Assembly: GCA_964539395.1 (NCBI GenBank)
Contig: CAZIIU010000002.1
Location: forward strand, 1-64,000
Length of the DNA stretch: 64,000 bases
DNA from: M55B112 sp964539395
Lineage (GTDB): Bacteria > Bacteroidota > Bacteroidia > Bacteroidales > GCA-2748055
Reading direction: 5' to 3'
Positions 51,754 to 61,373 of this stretch are shown here, one piece after another. Position 1 is the first letter of the stretch. Each line of letters begins with the position of its first letter. The translations under genes and the position numbers were made by a program. Under the pieces are notes generated by a model, which made no database searches, had not been told where the DNA came from, and saw nothing but the letters and a program-made list of their open reading frames with translations.

Positions 51754-54700
51754 ATGACAAATAAAAAGAAATTTATCACCTGTGATGGTAACTATGCCGC
51801 TTCGCATATTGCATATATGTTCAGTGAAGTAGCTGCCATTTATCCTATTACTCCTTCATCCAATATGGCGGAAAATGTTGATGAGTGGGCTGCACACGGT
51901 AGAAAGAATATTTTCGGTCAGACCGTGCAGGTCACAGAAATGCAATCTGAAGGCGGTGCATCAGGTGCGGTACACGGTTCTTTACAGGCCGGTGCTCTTA
52001 CATCCACTTATACAGCATCTCAGGGACTATTACTGATGATTCCAAACATGTACAAGATATCGGGTGAATTGTTGCCTGGTGTGTTCCATGTCTCTGCAAG
52101 GAGTTTAGCAGCGCAGGCACTTTCAATCTTCGGTGATCACAGTGATGTAATGGCAACAAGAAATACCGGTTTTGCCATGTTGGCAACAGGAAGCGTGCAG
52201 GAGATTATGGATATCGCTGCAGTTGCTCATCTCACTGCTATCAAAACGCGGATCCCTTTTCTTCATTTCTTTGATGGCTTTCGTACCTCACATGAGATAC
52301 AGAAGGTAGAGGTACCTTCAAATGAAGATTTTGCCGATCTTATTGACATGGAGGCTCTTCAGGCTTTTCGCAATAATGCGCTTAATCCTGAAAATCCGGT
52401 TACGCGGGGTACGGCCCAGAACCCGGATATCTATTTCCAGTCGAGGGAGGCAGCAAACAAATTCTACGAGGTGGTACCCGATGTAGTTGATAAATATATG
52501 CAGGAGATTTCGAAACGTACAGGCCGTGAATACCATCCATTTACCTATTACGGTGCCCCCGATGCTGAAAACATTATAGTGGCAATGGGATCTGTTACCG
52601 AAACCATCAAGGAGGTGATTGACTACCTCGCTAACAAAGGAGAGAAAGTTGGACTGATCACCGTGCATCTGTACCGGCCTTTCTCAGAAAAGTATTTCCG
52701 GAAAGTGTTGCCGCAGAGCGTTAAAAGGATCGCAGTGCTCGACAGGACCAAGGAGCCAGGGGCAAATGGGGAACCCCTCTACCTGGATGTGAAGGATCTG
52801 TTTTATGGAGAGAAGAATGCCCCGCTTGTGGTAGGTGGTCGTTACGGTCTCTCTTCAAAAGATACAACCCCCTCCATGATTCAGTCAGTATACGAAAACC
52901 TGAAAATGAAGGAACCAAAGAAAAGGTTCACCGTTGGGATCGTCGATGATGTGACTTACCTTTCACTTCCCCTGTTGCCCGAAATCTCGGTAGTAAAAGA
53001 GGGTACTTTCGAAGGTAAATTCTATGGTCTGGGTTCGGACGGAACAGTTGGTGCCAATAAAAACTCCATCATGATCATTGGCGAATCGACCAATAAATAC
53101 TGCCAGGCATATTTTGCTTACGATTCGAAGAAATCTGGAGGTATAACCACTTCCCACCTTCGCTTCGGTGATAAGAAGATCAGGGCGCCATACCTCGTTG
53201 GTACCCCCGACTTTGTTGCATGCCATGTGCCTTCATACCTCAGCAAGTATGACATGTTAAAAGGTCTGAAAGATGGAGGGACCTTCCTGCTTAACTCTAT
53301 TTGGGATGAAGAGGAGACTATCAACCACCTTCCCGACCATATGAAAAAGTATATGGCCGAACATAAGATCAGATTTTATATTATTAATGCAACGAAGCTG
53401 GCACAGGAGATTGGTTTGGGGAACCGTACAAACACGATTATGCAATCGGCTTTCTTCAAAATAGCCAATATCATTCCTTACGACGAGGCAGTTGAGGAGA
53501 TGCGTAAATTCATTATCAAGAGCTTTGGCAAAAAAGGTGAAGAGATCGTGAAAATGAATTTTGCTGCGGTTGAGAAGGGTGGCGATGTAACTGAAGTAAA
53601 GATACCGGCCAAATGGGCAGAACTTAAGGTTGAAAAGGTAAAGGATGTAAGCAGCAAACCTGATTTTATCAGGGAAGTTGTTGAACCCATCAATGCTTTG
53701 AAGGGGGATGATCTTCCCGTGAGTGCTTTTTTAGGCAGGGAAGACGGAACATTTCCCGCAGGTACCACCGCCTATGAAAAGCGGGGTATTGCAGTTAATG
53801 TACCGGAATGGATTCCTGAAAACTGCATACAGTGTAACCAGTGTGCATATGTTTGTCCCCACGCATGTATACGTCCGTTCCTGATGGATGAGAAAGAGGT
53901 TGCAGCATTGCCTGAAGGAGTCACTACCATCGATTCGAAGGGCAAGGATGTGTCCGGATACCAGTTCAGAATACAAGTTTCTGTGCTCGACTGCACCGGA
54001 TGTGGAAACTGTGAAGACGTGTGCCCGTCGAAAGAGAAGGCCCTCGTTATGAAGCCACTTGAATCGCAGTTGCATGAGAACGACAATTGGAACCATATTT
54101 CAAAAAATGTAACTTATAAGGATACTTTGGTTGACAAGTCAAAGACTGTCAAGAACAGCCAGTTCGCTCAGCCATTGTTTGAATTCTCCGGTGCCTGTGC
54201 AGGTTGTGGTGAGACACCATACATCAAGCTCATTACCCAACTCTACGGCGATCAGATGGTTGTGGCCAATGCGACCGGATGTTCCTCCATCTATGGTGGA
54301 TCGGCTCCTTCAACACCCTATTGCGTCAACCATGAGGGAAAAGGTCCGGCATGGGCCAACTCATTGTTCGAGGACAATGCGGAATATGGTTACGGTATGG
54401 CCCTGGGAATCAATAAAACACGCGAAAGGATTGCTATGATGATGACCGAATCAAAAAGCAAGGTTTCAGGGGAGACTGCAGAGGCATTCGATGCCTGGCT
54501 TGCTGCAGATGATCTTGACAGATCGCGTGAAGCCTCCAAAGCAGTGGTTGCCGCTTTGGAAAAAGAGAAAAATGGCATGGCAAAGGATATCCTTGCACTG
54601 AAACAATACCTGGTGAAAAAGTCGGTTTGGATCTTCGGTGGTGACGGATGGGCGTACGATATCGGTTATGGTGGGCTGGACCATGTACTTGCATCAGGTG

Positions 54701-55287
54701 AGGATGTCAATGTCCTTGTTATGGATACGGAAGTCTATTCCAATACCGGTGGACAGGCATCTAAGTCGACACCCGTCGGGGCCGTTGCTAAGTTTGCAGC
54801 TTCAGGAAAGAAGATCAGAAAAAAAGATCTGGGTGTTATGGCAATGTCTTACGGATACGTATATGTTGCTCAGGTGTCGATGGGTGCAAGCCAGTCACAA
54901 TACCTGAAGGCGCTTCGTGAAGCTGAGTCTTACAAGGGACCTTCTCTGATTATTGCTTACTCACCCTGTATAAATCATGGGCTAAGGAATGGAATGGGCA
55001 AAACACAGGCGCAGTCAAAATTTGCAGTGGACGCCGGGTACTGGCATCTCTACCGCTATAATCCTGCACTCGAGGAAGAGGGAAAAAACCCGTTTATACT
55101 CGATTCAAAAGAACCTAACTGGAGTCAGTTCCAAAGCTTCCTGAAATCAGAGGTGAGGTATACTTCTCTCCAGAAAGCGTTCCCTGAAGAGGCAGCCTTG
55201 TTGTTCAAGGCAGCGCAGGACAATGCAAGATGGAGGTACAACAGCTATGTTCGAATGGCTGCAATGGATTTCACTAAAACAGAGTAG
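51754..55287 (+). CDS. nifJ: Pyruvate:ferredoxin (flavodoxin) oxidoreductase, single-chain
   Basis: A 1177-residue single-chain enzyme, standard length for this type. It oxidises pyruvate with CoA to acetyl-CoA and CO2 and reduces ferredoxin. The order is: pyrimidine-binding domain (AAIYPITPSSNMAENVDEW), the middle domains, a ferredoxin domain with two 4Fe-4S motifs (CIQCNQCAYVCP and CTGCGNCEDVCP), then the thiamine-diphosphate domain (ACAGCGETPY, GDGWAYDIGYGGLDHV). In this window Rnf could use the ferredoxin it reduces. It has its own promoter box and terminator. Confidence 0.97.
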   Translation: MTNKKKFITCDGNYAASHIAYMFSEVAAIYPITPSSNMAENVDEWAAHGRKNIFGQTVQVTEMQSEGGASGAVHGSLQAGALTSTYTASQGLLLMIPNMYKISGELLPGVFHVSARSLAAQALSIFGDHSDVMATRNTGFAMLATGSVQEIMDIAAVAHLTAIKTRIPFLHFFDGFRTSHEIQKVEVPSNEDFADLIDMEALQAFRNNALNPENPVTRGTAQNPDIYFQSREAANKFYEVVPDVVDKYMQEISKRTGREYHPFTYYGAPDAENIIVAMGSVTETIKEVIDYLANKGEKVGLITVHLYRPFSEKYFRKVLPQSVKRIAVLDRTKEPGANGEPLYLDVKDLFYGEKNAPLVVGGRYGLSSKDTTPSMIQSVYENLKMKEPKKRFTVGIVDDVTYLSLPLLPEISVVKEGTFEGKFYGLGSDGTVGANKNSIMIIGESTNKYCQAYFAYDSKKSGGITTSHLRFGDKKIRAPYLVGTPDFVACHVPSYLSKYDMLKGLKDGGTFLLNSIWDEEETINHLPDHMKKYMAEHKIRFYIINATKLAQEIGLGNRTNTIMQSAFFKIANIIPYDEAVEEMRKFIIKSFGKKGEEIVKMNFAAVEKGGDVTEVKIPAKWAELKVEKVKDVSSKPDFIREVVEPINALKGDDLPVSAFLGREDGTFPAGTTAYEKRGIAVNVPEWIPENCIQCNQCAYVCPHACIRPFLMDEKEVAALPEGVTTIDSKGKDVSGYQFRIQVSVLDCTGCGNCEDVCPSKEKALVMKPLESQLHENDNWNHISKNVTYKDTLVDKSKTVKNSQFAQPLFEFSGACAGCGETPYIKLITQLYGDQMVVANATGCSSIYGGSAPSTPYCVNHEGKGPAWANSLFEDNAEYGYGMALGINKTRERIAMMMTESKSKVSGETAEAFDAWLAADDLDRSREASKAVVAALEKEKNGMAKDILALKQYLVKKSVWIFGGDGWAYDIGYGGLDHVLASGEDVNVLVMDTEVYSNTGGQASKSTPVGAVAKFAASGKKIRKKDLGVMAMSYGYVYVAQVSMGASQSQYLKALREAESYKGPSLIIAYSPCINHGLRNGMGKTQAQSKFAVDAGYWHLYRYNPALEEEGKNPFILDSKEPNWSQFQSFLKSEVRYTSLQKAFPEEAALLFKAAQDNARWRYNSYVRMAAMDFTKTE

Positions 55288-55307
55288 GGTGACATACTGC
55301 TAATAAT

Positions 55308-55340
55308 AAAGGCCGCTTTGGAAATTCCGGGCGGCTTTTT
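55308..55340 (+). terminator. Terminator after the oxidoreductase gene
   Basis: AAAGGCCGC (55308-55316) pairs with GCGGCTTTT (55331-55339) with one bulge, followed by further T. A small inner palindrome (GGAAATTCC) is in the loop. Confidence 0.7.
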
Positions 55341-55504
55341 AGTTTCGCGCACCAGTATCAGGGATGTTGAACAGATGCATATATTATCCGGGGTACGGGG
55401 AATTATATGTTTGAAAGAAATGTATGTTGTTCCTGCCAGGAAACCCGGTTTAACGCAGTTTTAATTATTCAGTTTTATTAATTTTACAAAATACTGAGGG
55501 ATGT

Positions 55505-55927
55505 ATGGGTAGATACATGGCGATTGATTACGGTAGAAAACGCTGTGGCATTGCAGTAAGCGATCCCATGAAAATGATTGCCAGCGGAATGGTAACTGTA
55601 GCATCGCACGAGTTGATGAATTATCTTATGGAATATTTTGAGAAGGAGGAGGTAGAATGTGTGGTTGTGGGAAAACCAATGCAGTCGGATAACCAGCCGA
55701 GTGAATCTTTTATTTACGTGGAGAGGTTTGTGCGGGCATTTAAAAAGCGGTTTCCGGAGATAAAGGTGGTATGGGAGGATGAACGCTATACCTCAGAGAT
55801 GGCGGTGAGGGCCATGATTGAAGGAGGAATGAAAAAGTCGGAAAGAAGAAAGAAAGAGCAAGTTGATAAAATGAGTGCGGCCCTGATATTGCGATCATTC
55901 ATGGATGGAGTAAACAAGATTGAATAA
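55505..55927 (+). CDS. ruvX: YqgF/RuvX-family Holliday junction resolvase-like nuclease
   Basis: A 140-residue RNase H-fold protein. MAIDYGRKRCGIAVSD holds the first catalytic Asp, VVVGKPMQSD the middle motif, and VWEDERYTSEMA plus VDKMSAALIL the last acidic residues. Members process pre-16S rRNA 5' ends or resolve junctions. It has a GAGGG site just before the start ATG at 55505. The deformylase gene follows after 52 bases on the same strand. Confidence 0.93.
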   Translation: MGRYMAIDYGRKRCGIAVSDPMKMIASGMVTVASHELMNYLMEYFEKEEVECVVVGKPMQSDNQPSESFIYVERFVRAFKKRFPEIKVVWEDERYTSEMAVRAMIEGGMKKSERRKKEQVDKMSAALILRSFMDGVNKIE

Positions 55928-55979
55928 AAACTGTTAATCTGCTAGAAAGCAGCAAAGAACTTAAAACAAAACATATAAA

Positions 55980-56546
55980 ATGTTACCTGTTTATGTGTAC
56001 GGCATGTCTGTTCTGCGGAAAGTAGCACAGGAAATTGAAAGAGATCATGAGGGTCTTGATGCGTTGCTCCAGGAGATGTATTCTACCATGGTTGAAAGCG
56101 ACGGTGTTGGCCTGGCTGCCCCCCAGATAGGCAAATCTATCAGGATCTTTATTGTAGATGCCAGCAGGATGGAGGATATTGAGGATGAACCTGATCTGAA
56201 GACATTCAGGAAGATATTTATTAATCCCAGAATCACTGAGGAGTGGGGCGAGAAATGGAGTTTTTCAGAGGGTTGCCTCAGTATACCCGGTATCAGGGAG
56301 GAGGTAAGTCGCCCTTCAGGTGTGAGGATTGAATATTACGATGAGAACTGGGTATTTCATGAGGATGTCTATGATGGTGTGAAGGCAAGAATCATTCAGC
56401 ATGAATATGACCACCTTGAGGGCAGGTTGTTTGTGGACCTGATCAATCCTCTGAGGAAAAAACTGATCAGTCAGAAGTTAAGATCCATATCAAAGGGCAG
56501 GGTCAACTGCGATTACAGTATTATATATCCCGGTAAAAAAAAATAA
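55980..56546 (+). CDS. def: Peptide deformylase
   Basis: A 188-residue metalloenzyme that removes the formyl group from new proteins. All three motifs are present: GVGLAAPQIG (42-51), EGCLSIPG with Cys99, and QHEYDHLEG with His141, Glu142 and His145. Length is as usual. It follows ruvX and ends before a terminator shared with the convergent gene. Confidence 0.97.
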   Translation: MLPVYVYGMSVLRKVAQEIERDHEGLDALLQEMYSTMVESDGVGLAAPQIGKSIRIFIVDASRMEDIEDEPDLKTFRKIFINPRITEEWGEKWSFSEGCLSIPGIREEVSRPSGVRIEYYDENWVFHEDVYDGVKARIIQHEYDHLEGRLFVDLINPLRKKLISQKLRSISKGRVNCDYSIIYPGKKK

Positions 56547-56551
56547 AGAAA

Positions 56552-56586
56552 ACTGCCGCAAACGAAATCTGTTGTTGCGACAGTTT
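56552..56586. terminator. Bidirectional hairpin between deformylase and the convergent gene
   Basis: ACTGCCGCAA pairs with TTGCGACAGT with one mismatch. It is preceded by an A-run and followed by TT, so it could end both genes. Confidence 0.55.
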
Positions 56587-56604
56587 ACAGTTGAATTAGG
56601 TTAG

Positions 56605-57612
56605 TTATACGATCGGATTAAAGTACTCTTCCGATTTTAAGATCATGTCAATATATTGTGCACGCTTATAAACAAACGGATCGTTGATAGCTTTGGCAGA
56701 AAGCGTTCCCCTGAAATCATCAATTGATGCATATCCTTTTCTGTCCATCCACTCCTCTATTTCAGCCAGCATTGAAGCTATATGCCTGATTCCGTTGTGA
56801 TAAAAAGTTGAAACAGATTCAACTGCACTTGCTCCGGCAAGGATTGTTTTTATGACATCTGTCCCCTCGTAGATACCGTTGTTCGCAACAAGGGATCCTT
56901 TTACATTATCGTACAGCAGACCGATATACCGTATCGCAAGTCTATGATCACCTGGTGTGCTGAGGTTCCAAGGTGCAGCATGCTTTTCAGCCTCAACATC
57001 AATATCGGGTTCGAACAAGCGGTTAAAAAGTACAAAGCCGTCTGCTCCCGCGGCATCAAAGTCAGCTACTGTCTTAAGCACACTGGTGTAAAAAGAACTC
57101 AGTTTCACGCTGACAGGGATCCTGACTGCCTCCTTTACGGCTCTAAGAGATTCGATTTGCTCTGCAATGATATCATGCCCCGACTTTTGAATATCCCTGG
57201 GGACAGAAAAAAAGTTCAGCTCAATACCATCGACACCGGTCTCTTCGATCTGCCTTGCATAATCAACCCATGACTCTTTATATACAGCGTTGATGCTGGC
57301 AATGAGGGGAATGCTTATGCTTTCTTTTGCTTTCCGAAGATTGAACAGGTACTCCTTCGGTCCGGCATGTTCCATGTTCGGAAACAGGTTGATCATTTCT
57401 GCGTGTCGCTCATCATATGCCTCAAGCTGGTTTTCAAGGTCATAATCCTCAAGCTGTATCTGCTCCTCGAAGAGCGATTTGTAGACGATTGCCGCAATAC
57501 CTGCATCTTCTGCCTTTTTGAGATTATCTAAATTTCCTACCAGGTTGCTGGCTCCTAAAATAAGTGGGTTTTTTAAAGTAATACCCATGTGCTTGGTTGT
57601 AAGATTTGCCAT
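56605..57612 (-). CDS. Dihydroorotate dehydrogenase-like flavoprotein
   Basis: A 335-residue TIM barrel with PyrD-like features: MGITLKNPLILGASNLVG, GVDGIELNFFSVPRD, IPVSVKLSSFYTSVL and VANNGIYEGTDVIKTILAGA. It differs from true PyrD in the active-site loop, and the family is annotated only as dihydroorotate-dehydrogenase-like. A promoter-like pair (TTG, 20 bases, TATATTTA) lies upstream near 57627-57660. It is divergent from ComEC and has no pyrimidine gene beside it, so a different substrate is likely. Confidence 0.88.
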   Translation of the reverse strand: MANLTTKHMGITLKNPLILGASNLVGNLDNLKKAEDAGIAAIVYKSLFEEQIQLEDYDLENQLEAYDERHAEMINLFPNMEHAGPKEYLFNLRKAKESISIPLIASINAVYKESWVDYARQIEETGVDGIELNFFSVPRDIQKSGHDIIAEQIESLRAVKEAVRIPVSVKLSSFYTSVLKTVADFDAAGADGFVLFNRLFEPDIDVEAEKHAAPWNLSTPGDHRLAIRYIGLLYDNVKGSLVANNGIYEGTDVIKTILAGASAVESVSTFYHNGIRHIASMLAEIEEWMDRKGYASIDDFRGTLSAKAINDPFVYKRAQYIDMILKSEEYFNPIV

Positions 57613-57714
57613 GTCTGTTGTGGGTTAATAAATTATTTTTAAATATATCCTTTAAACCTGTTTCCCGCAAGAAAGGTTCATTTTTTCTTTACAAAACACC
57701 GATATTTTTAGTGC

Positions 57715-59853
57715 ATGTCCCATCAACTGGAAAAAGGAATGCATTTATTCATTCTGGATCTGAGAAAGGTGCCGGTTTTGAGGGTTGTACTGCCATTTGC
57801 TAGCGGAATTGCCCTTTGTAGCTGTCTGCCTGACCTTTTTCACTGCCATGCCCTTGTTGTTGTTACTCTTATCATACCCTCCTTTTTATTCTTCCTGAGC
57901 CTCTTCTGTCCGGTTAAAGGGCTCTCATTCCATTTATTCTTTGGAATTTGTGCCATCCTGTTTCTGGTCTTTTCCGGAGTAATCTCAGGCAGCTTTTCAG
58001 CTTTCAAATCCTCAACCGACTTTCATGGTTCGAATGGGTTTATTGCCGGTCGGATCATCGATGTACCGATTGAGAAGGAGCGATCTATGATGATTCTGAT
58101 AGAAGCGGTTTATTTTAGTAGCGATTCCCTGAACGTAGTCATGAACGAAAATGTACAGGTTTACCTTCCGCGTGATACACCCCTGAATGTTTTGGTACCG
58201 GGCACCACCTGGTTGTTTTATGGGAAGATGGTGGCTCTGAGCAACCGGGGTAATCCGGGTGAGTTTGATTATGCTTCATATATGTTGAGAAGAGGGTACC
58301 GTTATAATTTTTTTTGCTCCGGTGCTGCCTGTATGGATTCGCAACCTGCTTTCAAATACCTGCCGGCACGGGTAAGACAAAGGATCATGGACAACTGGGA
58401 CCGTGATGATCCTTCAGTTGCAATACTCAGTGCAATTACCCTGGGATACCGGCCGCTTCTCGACAGGCAGACTAAACAGTCATTTTCAGATGCCGGAGCT
58501 ATGCATCTTCTCGCTGTTTCCGGACTGCATGTTGGATTAGTCTGGTGGATCCTGGACCTGCTTTTCAGATTTCCGCGTAATTCTGCTTTCTGGAGGTACC
58601 TTAAAGTCTCATTCATACTTCTGTTTCTTTGGTTCTACGCCGCGATAACAGGCTTCTCAGATTCAGTAACGCGTTCGGTTACAATGTTTTCCCTTGTTTC
58701 ACTTTCAAGAACAATCAACCGAAACAGTAACATTTTCAATACACTCCTTTTATCGGGGTTTATTTTGCTTTCCCTCAAACCTTCACGGATTCTCGAACCA
58801 GGATTTCAGCTCTCCTACTTGGCTGTTTTCGGGATTATTACACTTCAGCCCGTGGGAGCTAGGCTGTATCATTCGGCCAGTAAATTGTTAAAACGAATCT
58901 TCGATCTCGTTTCCGTTAGCATTGCAGCGCAGACGGCAACGCTTCCATTGGTATTATTATACTTTAACCAGTTTCCGGTATGGTTCATATTTACAAACCT
59001 GACTGCCATACCGGTGGTCAGTTTTCTACTAGCCCAGTTTGTAATCTTTTCTCCATTTTTACTTATGTTCCCCGGGTATACCTTTTTCGATTCAATGCTG
59101 CTTACCACTGCCGGTTTTCTTCAATGGATCATTGGCAACATCTCATCACTTCCATTTGCTGCGCTACGGGACATTTCCCTTCATCCTTTTGTTGCTGTGG
59201 GACTGATGATATCAACGGCTACATTTTTTGGCTACATGGTTTATAAGCGAGTCTCTTTCCTGGTTTGTCTTATTTCGGTCCTTGCGCTTACATTCGCCAT
59301 CGCGGCTACTTTGAATCACAAATACCGGTCCTCACGTTCTCTTGAATTGCTCAACTTTCAGCATACAACGGTCATATCTGAACGTAACGGACTGATAAGA
59401 AGCACCTATATTATAGGTGATGACATTGAAATTGATCCCTATTTTGCCGATTACCTGAGGAGCCTAGGTCGTTATCCCATTGTCCTTAAACAGCATCATG
59501 TAAACAGCCTGAAGGAAAAGAGTACACTTCTGCGGGGAGAGGTATATATGCTCAGTGAAAATCTCTGGGCACTCAGATCCGGGCCTCTTGAAATGCTGAT
59601 TGCGGGAGGTTGCCGGGGCGACGATCTTCATTTCATGCTGGAGAAGAGAAGCTGGGATATTATATTATTCAGAACCGGTTTACCTCGAATGACAGAGGAC
59701 CATCTTCGCCTTCTGGAAGGAGTAAGGGTTATTGGTGACGGTACCCTGCGGGAATACGAAGTAGCTAGCCTTAAAGACAACATACCTGAAGCAACGGTTG
59801 TTCAGCAGACCGGTCCCATTCTATTATTGTCCGATGAGACAATTGCCTTGTAA
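57715..59853 (+). CDS. comEC: ComEC/Rec2-family competence DNA channel, without metallo-beta-lactamase domain
   Basis: A 712-residue membrane protein. An N-terminal DUF4131-type region (IALCSCLPDLFHCH) is followed by the competence channel domain with the motif MHLLAVSGLHVGLVWWIL and about eight further membrane segments to near residue 530. The last 170 residues form a soluble domain lacking the HxHxDH zinc motif, as is common in this phylum. It would carry single-stranded DNA across the inner membrane. The start could also be the ATG at 57739. Confidence 0.92.
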   Translation: MSHQLEKGMHLFILDLRKVPVLRVVLPFASGIALCSCLPDLFHCHALVVVTLIIPSFLFFLSLFCPVKGLSFHLFFGICAILFLVFSGVISGSFSAFKSSTDFHGSNGFIAGRIIDVPIEKERSMMILIEAVYFSSDSLNVVMNENVQVYLPRDTPLNVLVPGTTWLFYGKMVALSNRGNPGEFDYASYMLRRGYRYNFFCSGAACMDSQPAFKYLPARVRQRIMDNWDRDDPSVAILSAITLGYRPLLDRQTKQSFSDAGAMHLLAVSGLHVGLVWWILDLLFRFPRNSAFWRYLKVSFILLFLWFYAAITGFSDSVTRSVTMFSLVSLSRTINRNSNIFNTLLLSGFILLSLKPSRILEPGFQLSYLAVFGIITLQPVGARLYHSASKLLKRIFDLVSVSIAAQTATLPLVLLYFNQFPVWFIFTNLTAIPVVSFLLAQFVIFSPFLLMFPGYTFFDSMLLTTAGFLQWIIGNISSLPFAALRDISLHPFVAVGLMISTATFFGYMVYKRVSFLVCLISVLALTFAIAATLNHKYRSSRSLELLNFQHTTVISERNGLIRSTYIIGDDIEIDPYFADYLRSLGRYPIVLKQHHVNSLKEKSTLLRGEVYMLSENLWALRSGPLEMLIAGGCRGDDLHFMLEKRSWDIILFRTGLPRMTEDHLRLLEGVRVIGDGTLREYEVASLKDNIPEATVVQQTGPILLLSDETIAL

Positions 59854-60024
59854 GAAATAGTTGATTTGTCATTCAGAATATGGCGCAGAACCGGAAATGA
59901 CCGTATGATTTCACTGCTCAGGGATTTTAGAAAATGAGTTTCCGGGCTACGAAAAATCGTATATTCTTATATTAATTAAAAGTTATTCCCTTATTTTGCC
60001 ATTTCATTTAAGCTGTAATTTTGA

Positions 60025-61365
60025 ATGAGAATAATTGTCGCCGGGGCAGGCGAGGTTGGGGGACATTTGATAAAGATGCTCAGTAACGAGGATCATGATA
60101 TTATCGTGATTGACAATGATCCTGAAAGGTTGAAGTCCATCGGTACTTCTATGGATGTGTTGACGCTTGAAGGAAATGCAAATTCCATCAGTGTCCTTAA
60201 GGAGGCTAAAATCGCTAAAGCAGATCTCTTTATCTCGATCACCTATTCTGAAGACGTTAATATCACGGCAGCAATTCTTGGTAAAAAGCTGGGAGCCAGG
60301 AAAACAATCGCGCGCATCGATAACGAAGAATTCCTGATGCAGACCAACAAGGAACTTTTTTCAAATCTCGGAATTGATTACATGATATTTCCGGAGAAGA
60401 TCGCTGCACGTGAAATAGTTGGGTTGCTTGCCCAAACGGGCAGTACAGAGGTCGTGGAATTCACAGGCGGAAAACTTCAGATGTACGTCATCAGATTGGA
60501 GAAAGAGGCTCCCATCATAGGGATTAAGCTGCGCGAACTTACTCCTGACCGGGAGAATCTGGAATTCAGGGCGGTGGCTATGACACGGCATGGCAAGACG
60601 ATCATCCCCGGTGGTGATGACAAGTTTGAGGTGGGCGACCTTGTATATGTAATCAGCAGTCAGGCCGGGATGAAGGAGCTATACAAATACTCCGGAAAGC
60701 AGCACTTCGATATCAGGAACATCATGATCCTTGGCGGAAGCAGAATCGGTATCAAAACTGCCAGGCAACTAGGGAACCAGCATTATGTAAAGATGGTCGA
60801 AATTGACAGGCAAAAAAGCTACCGCTTGTCGAGCATGTTGTCAAATACACTTGTAATCAATGGTGATGGAACGAACATGGAGCTTTTAAAAAGCGAAGGG
60901 CTGGAGAAGATGGATGCCTTTATCGCTGTAACAGGAAATTCCGATACAAATATACTCTCCTGCCTGCTTGCCAAACAGTTGGGTGTAAAGCGTACGATTG
61001 CTGAGGTTGAGAATATTGACTATATCCATCTGGCAGAAAATATTGGCGTCGACACGATTATTAATAAAAAGCTTATCACTGCGAGCCGCATCTTCAGGTT
61101 TACAATGAGTGAAGAGGTTTCATCAATTAAATGTCTTACCGGAACTGAGGCAGAGGTGATGGAGTATATAGTAAAACCAAAATCAAAGATTACAGAAGGT
61201 CCTCTTAAAAATGTTAGTTTTCCCAGTGAGGCGATTATCGGCGGTGTAATCAGGGGGAAGAGCAGTTTTATTGCTCATGGTGACACCCATATCAAGCCTT
61301 ACGACAGGGTGGTGGTATTTGCGCTTCCTTCCGAGATTTTTACTGTAGGTAAATTTTTCAATTAA
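60025..61365 (+). CDS. trkA: Trk potassium uptake protein TrkA
   Basis: A 446-residue cytoplasmic regulator with two RCK domains: MRIIVAGAGEVGGHLIKML (first NAD-binding loop) and IMILGGSRIGIKTARQLG (second), each followed by a TrkA-C domain. It gates the TrkH channel. The next gene starts 8 bases after its stop. An upstream TAATTTTG lies 1 base before the ATG and cannot be a normal promoter for this start. Confidence 0.95.
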   Translation: MRIIVAGAGEVGGHLIKMLSNEDHDIIVIDNDPERLKSIGTSMDVLTLEGNANSISVLKEAKIAKADLFISITYSEDVNITAAILGKKLGARKTIARIDNEEFLMQTNKELFSNLGIDYMIFPEKIAAREIVGLLAQTGSTEVVEFTGGKLQMYVIRLEKEAPIIGIKLRELTPDRENLEFRAVAMTRHGKTIIPGGDDKFEVGDLVYVISSQAGMKELYKYSGKQHFDIRNIMILGGSRIGIKTARQLGNQHYVKMVEIDRQKSYRLSSMLSNTLVINGDGTNMELLKSEGLEKMDAFIAVTGNSDTNILSCLLAKQLGVKRTIAEVENIDYIHLAENIGVDTIINKKLITASRIFRFTMSEEVSSIKCLTGTEAEVMEYIVKPKSKITEGPLKNVSFPSEAIIGGVIRGKSSFIAHGDTHIKPYDRVVVFALPSEIFTVGKFFN

Positions 61366-61373
61366 CATTTCCG

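Noticed and set aside
60010..60030. TAATTTTG before trkA as a promoter
   Set aside because: It ends 1 base before the ATG, which would place the transcript start inside the gene.
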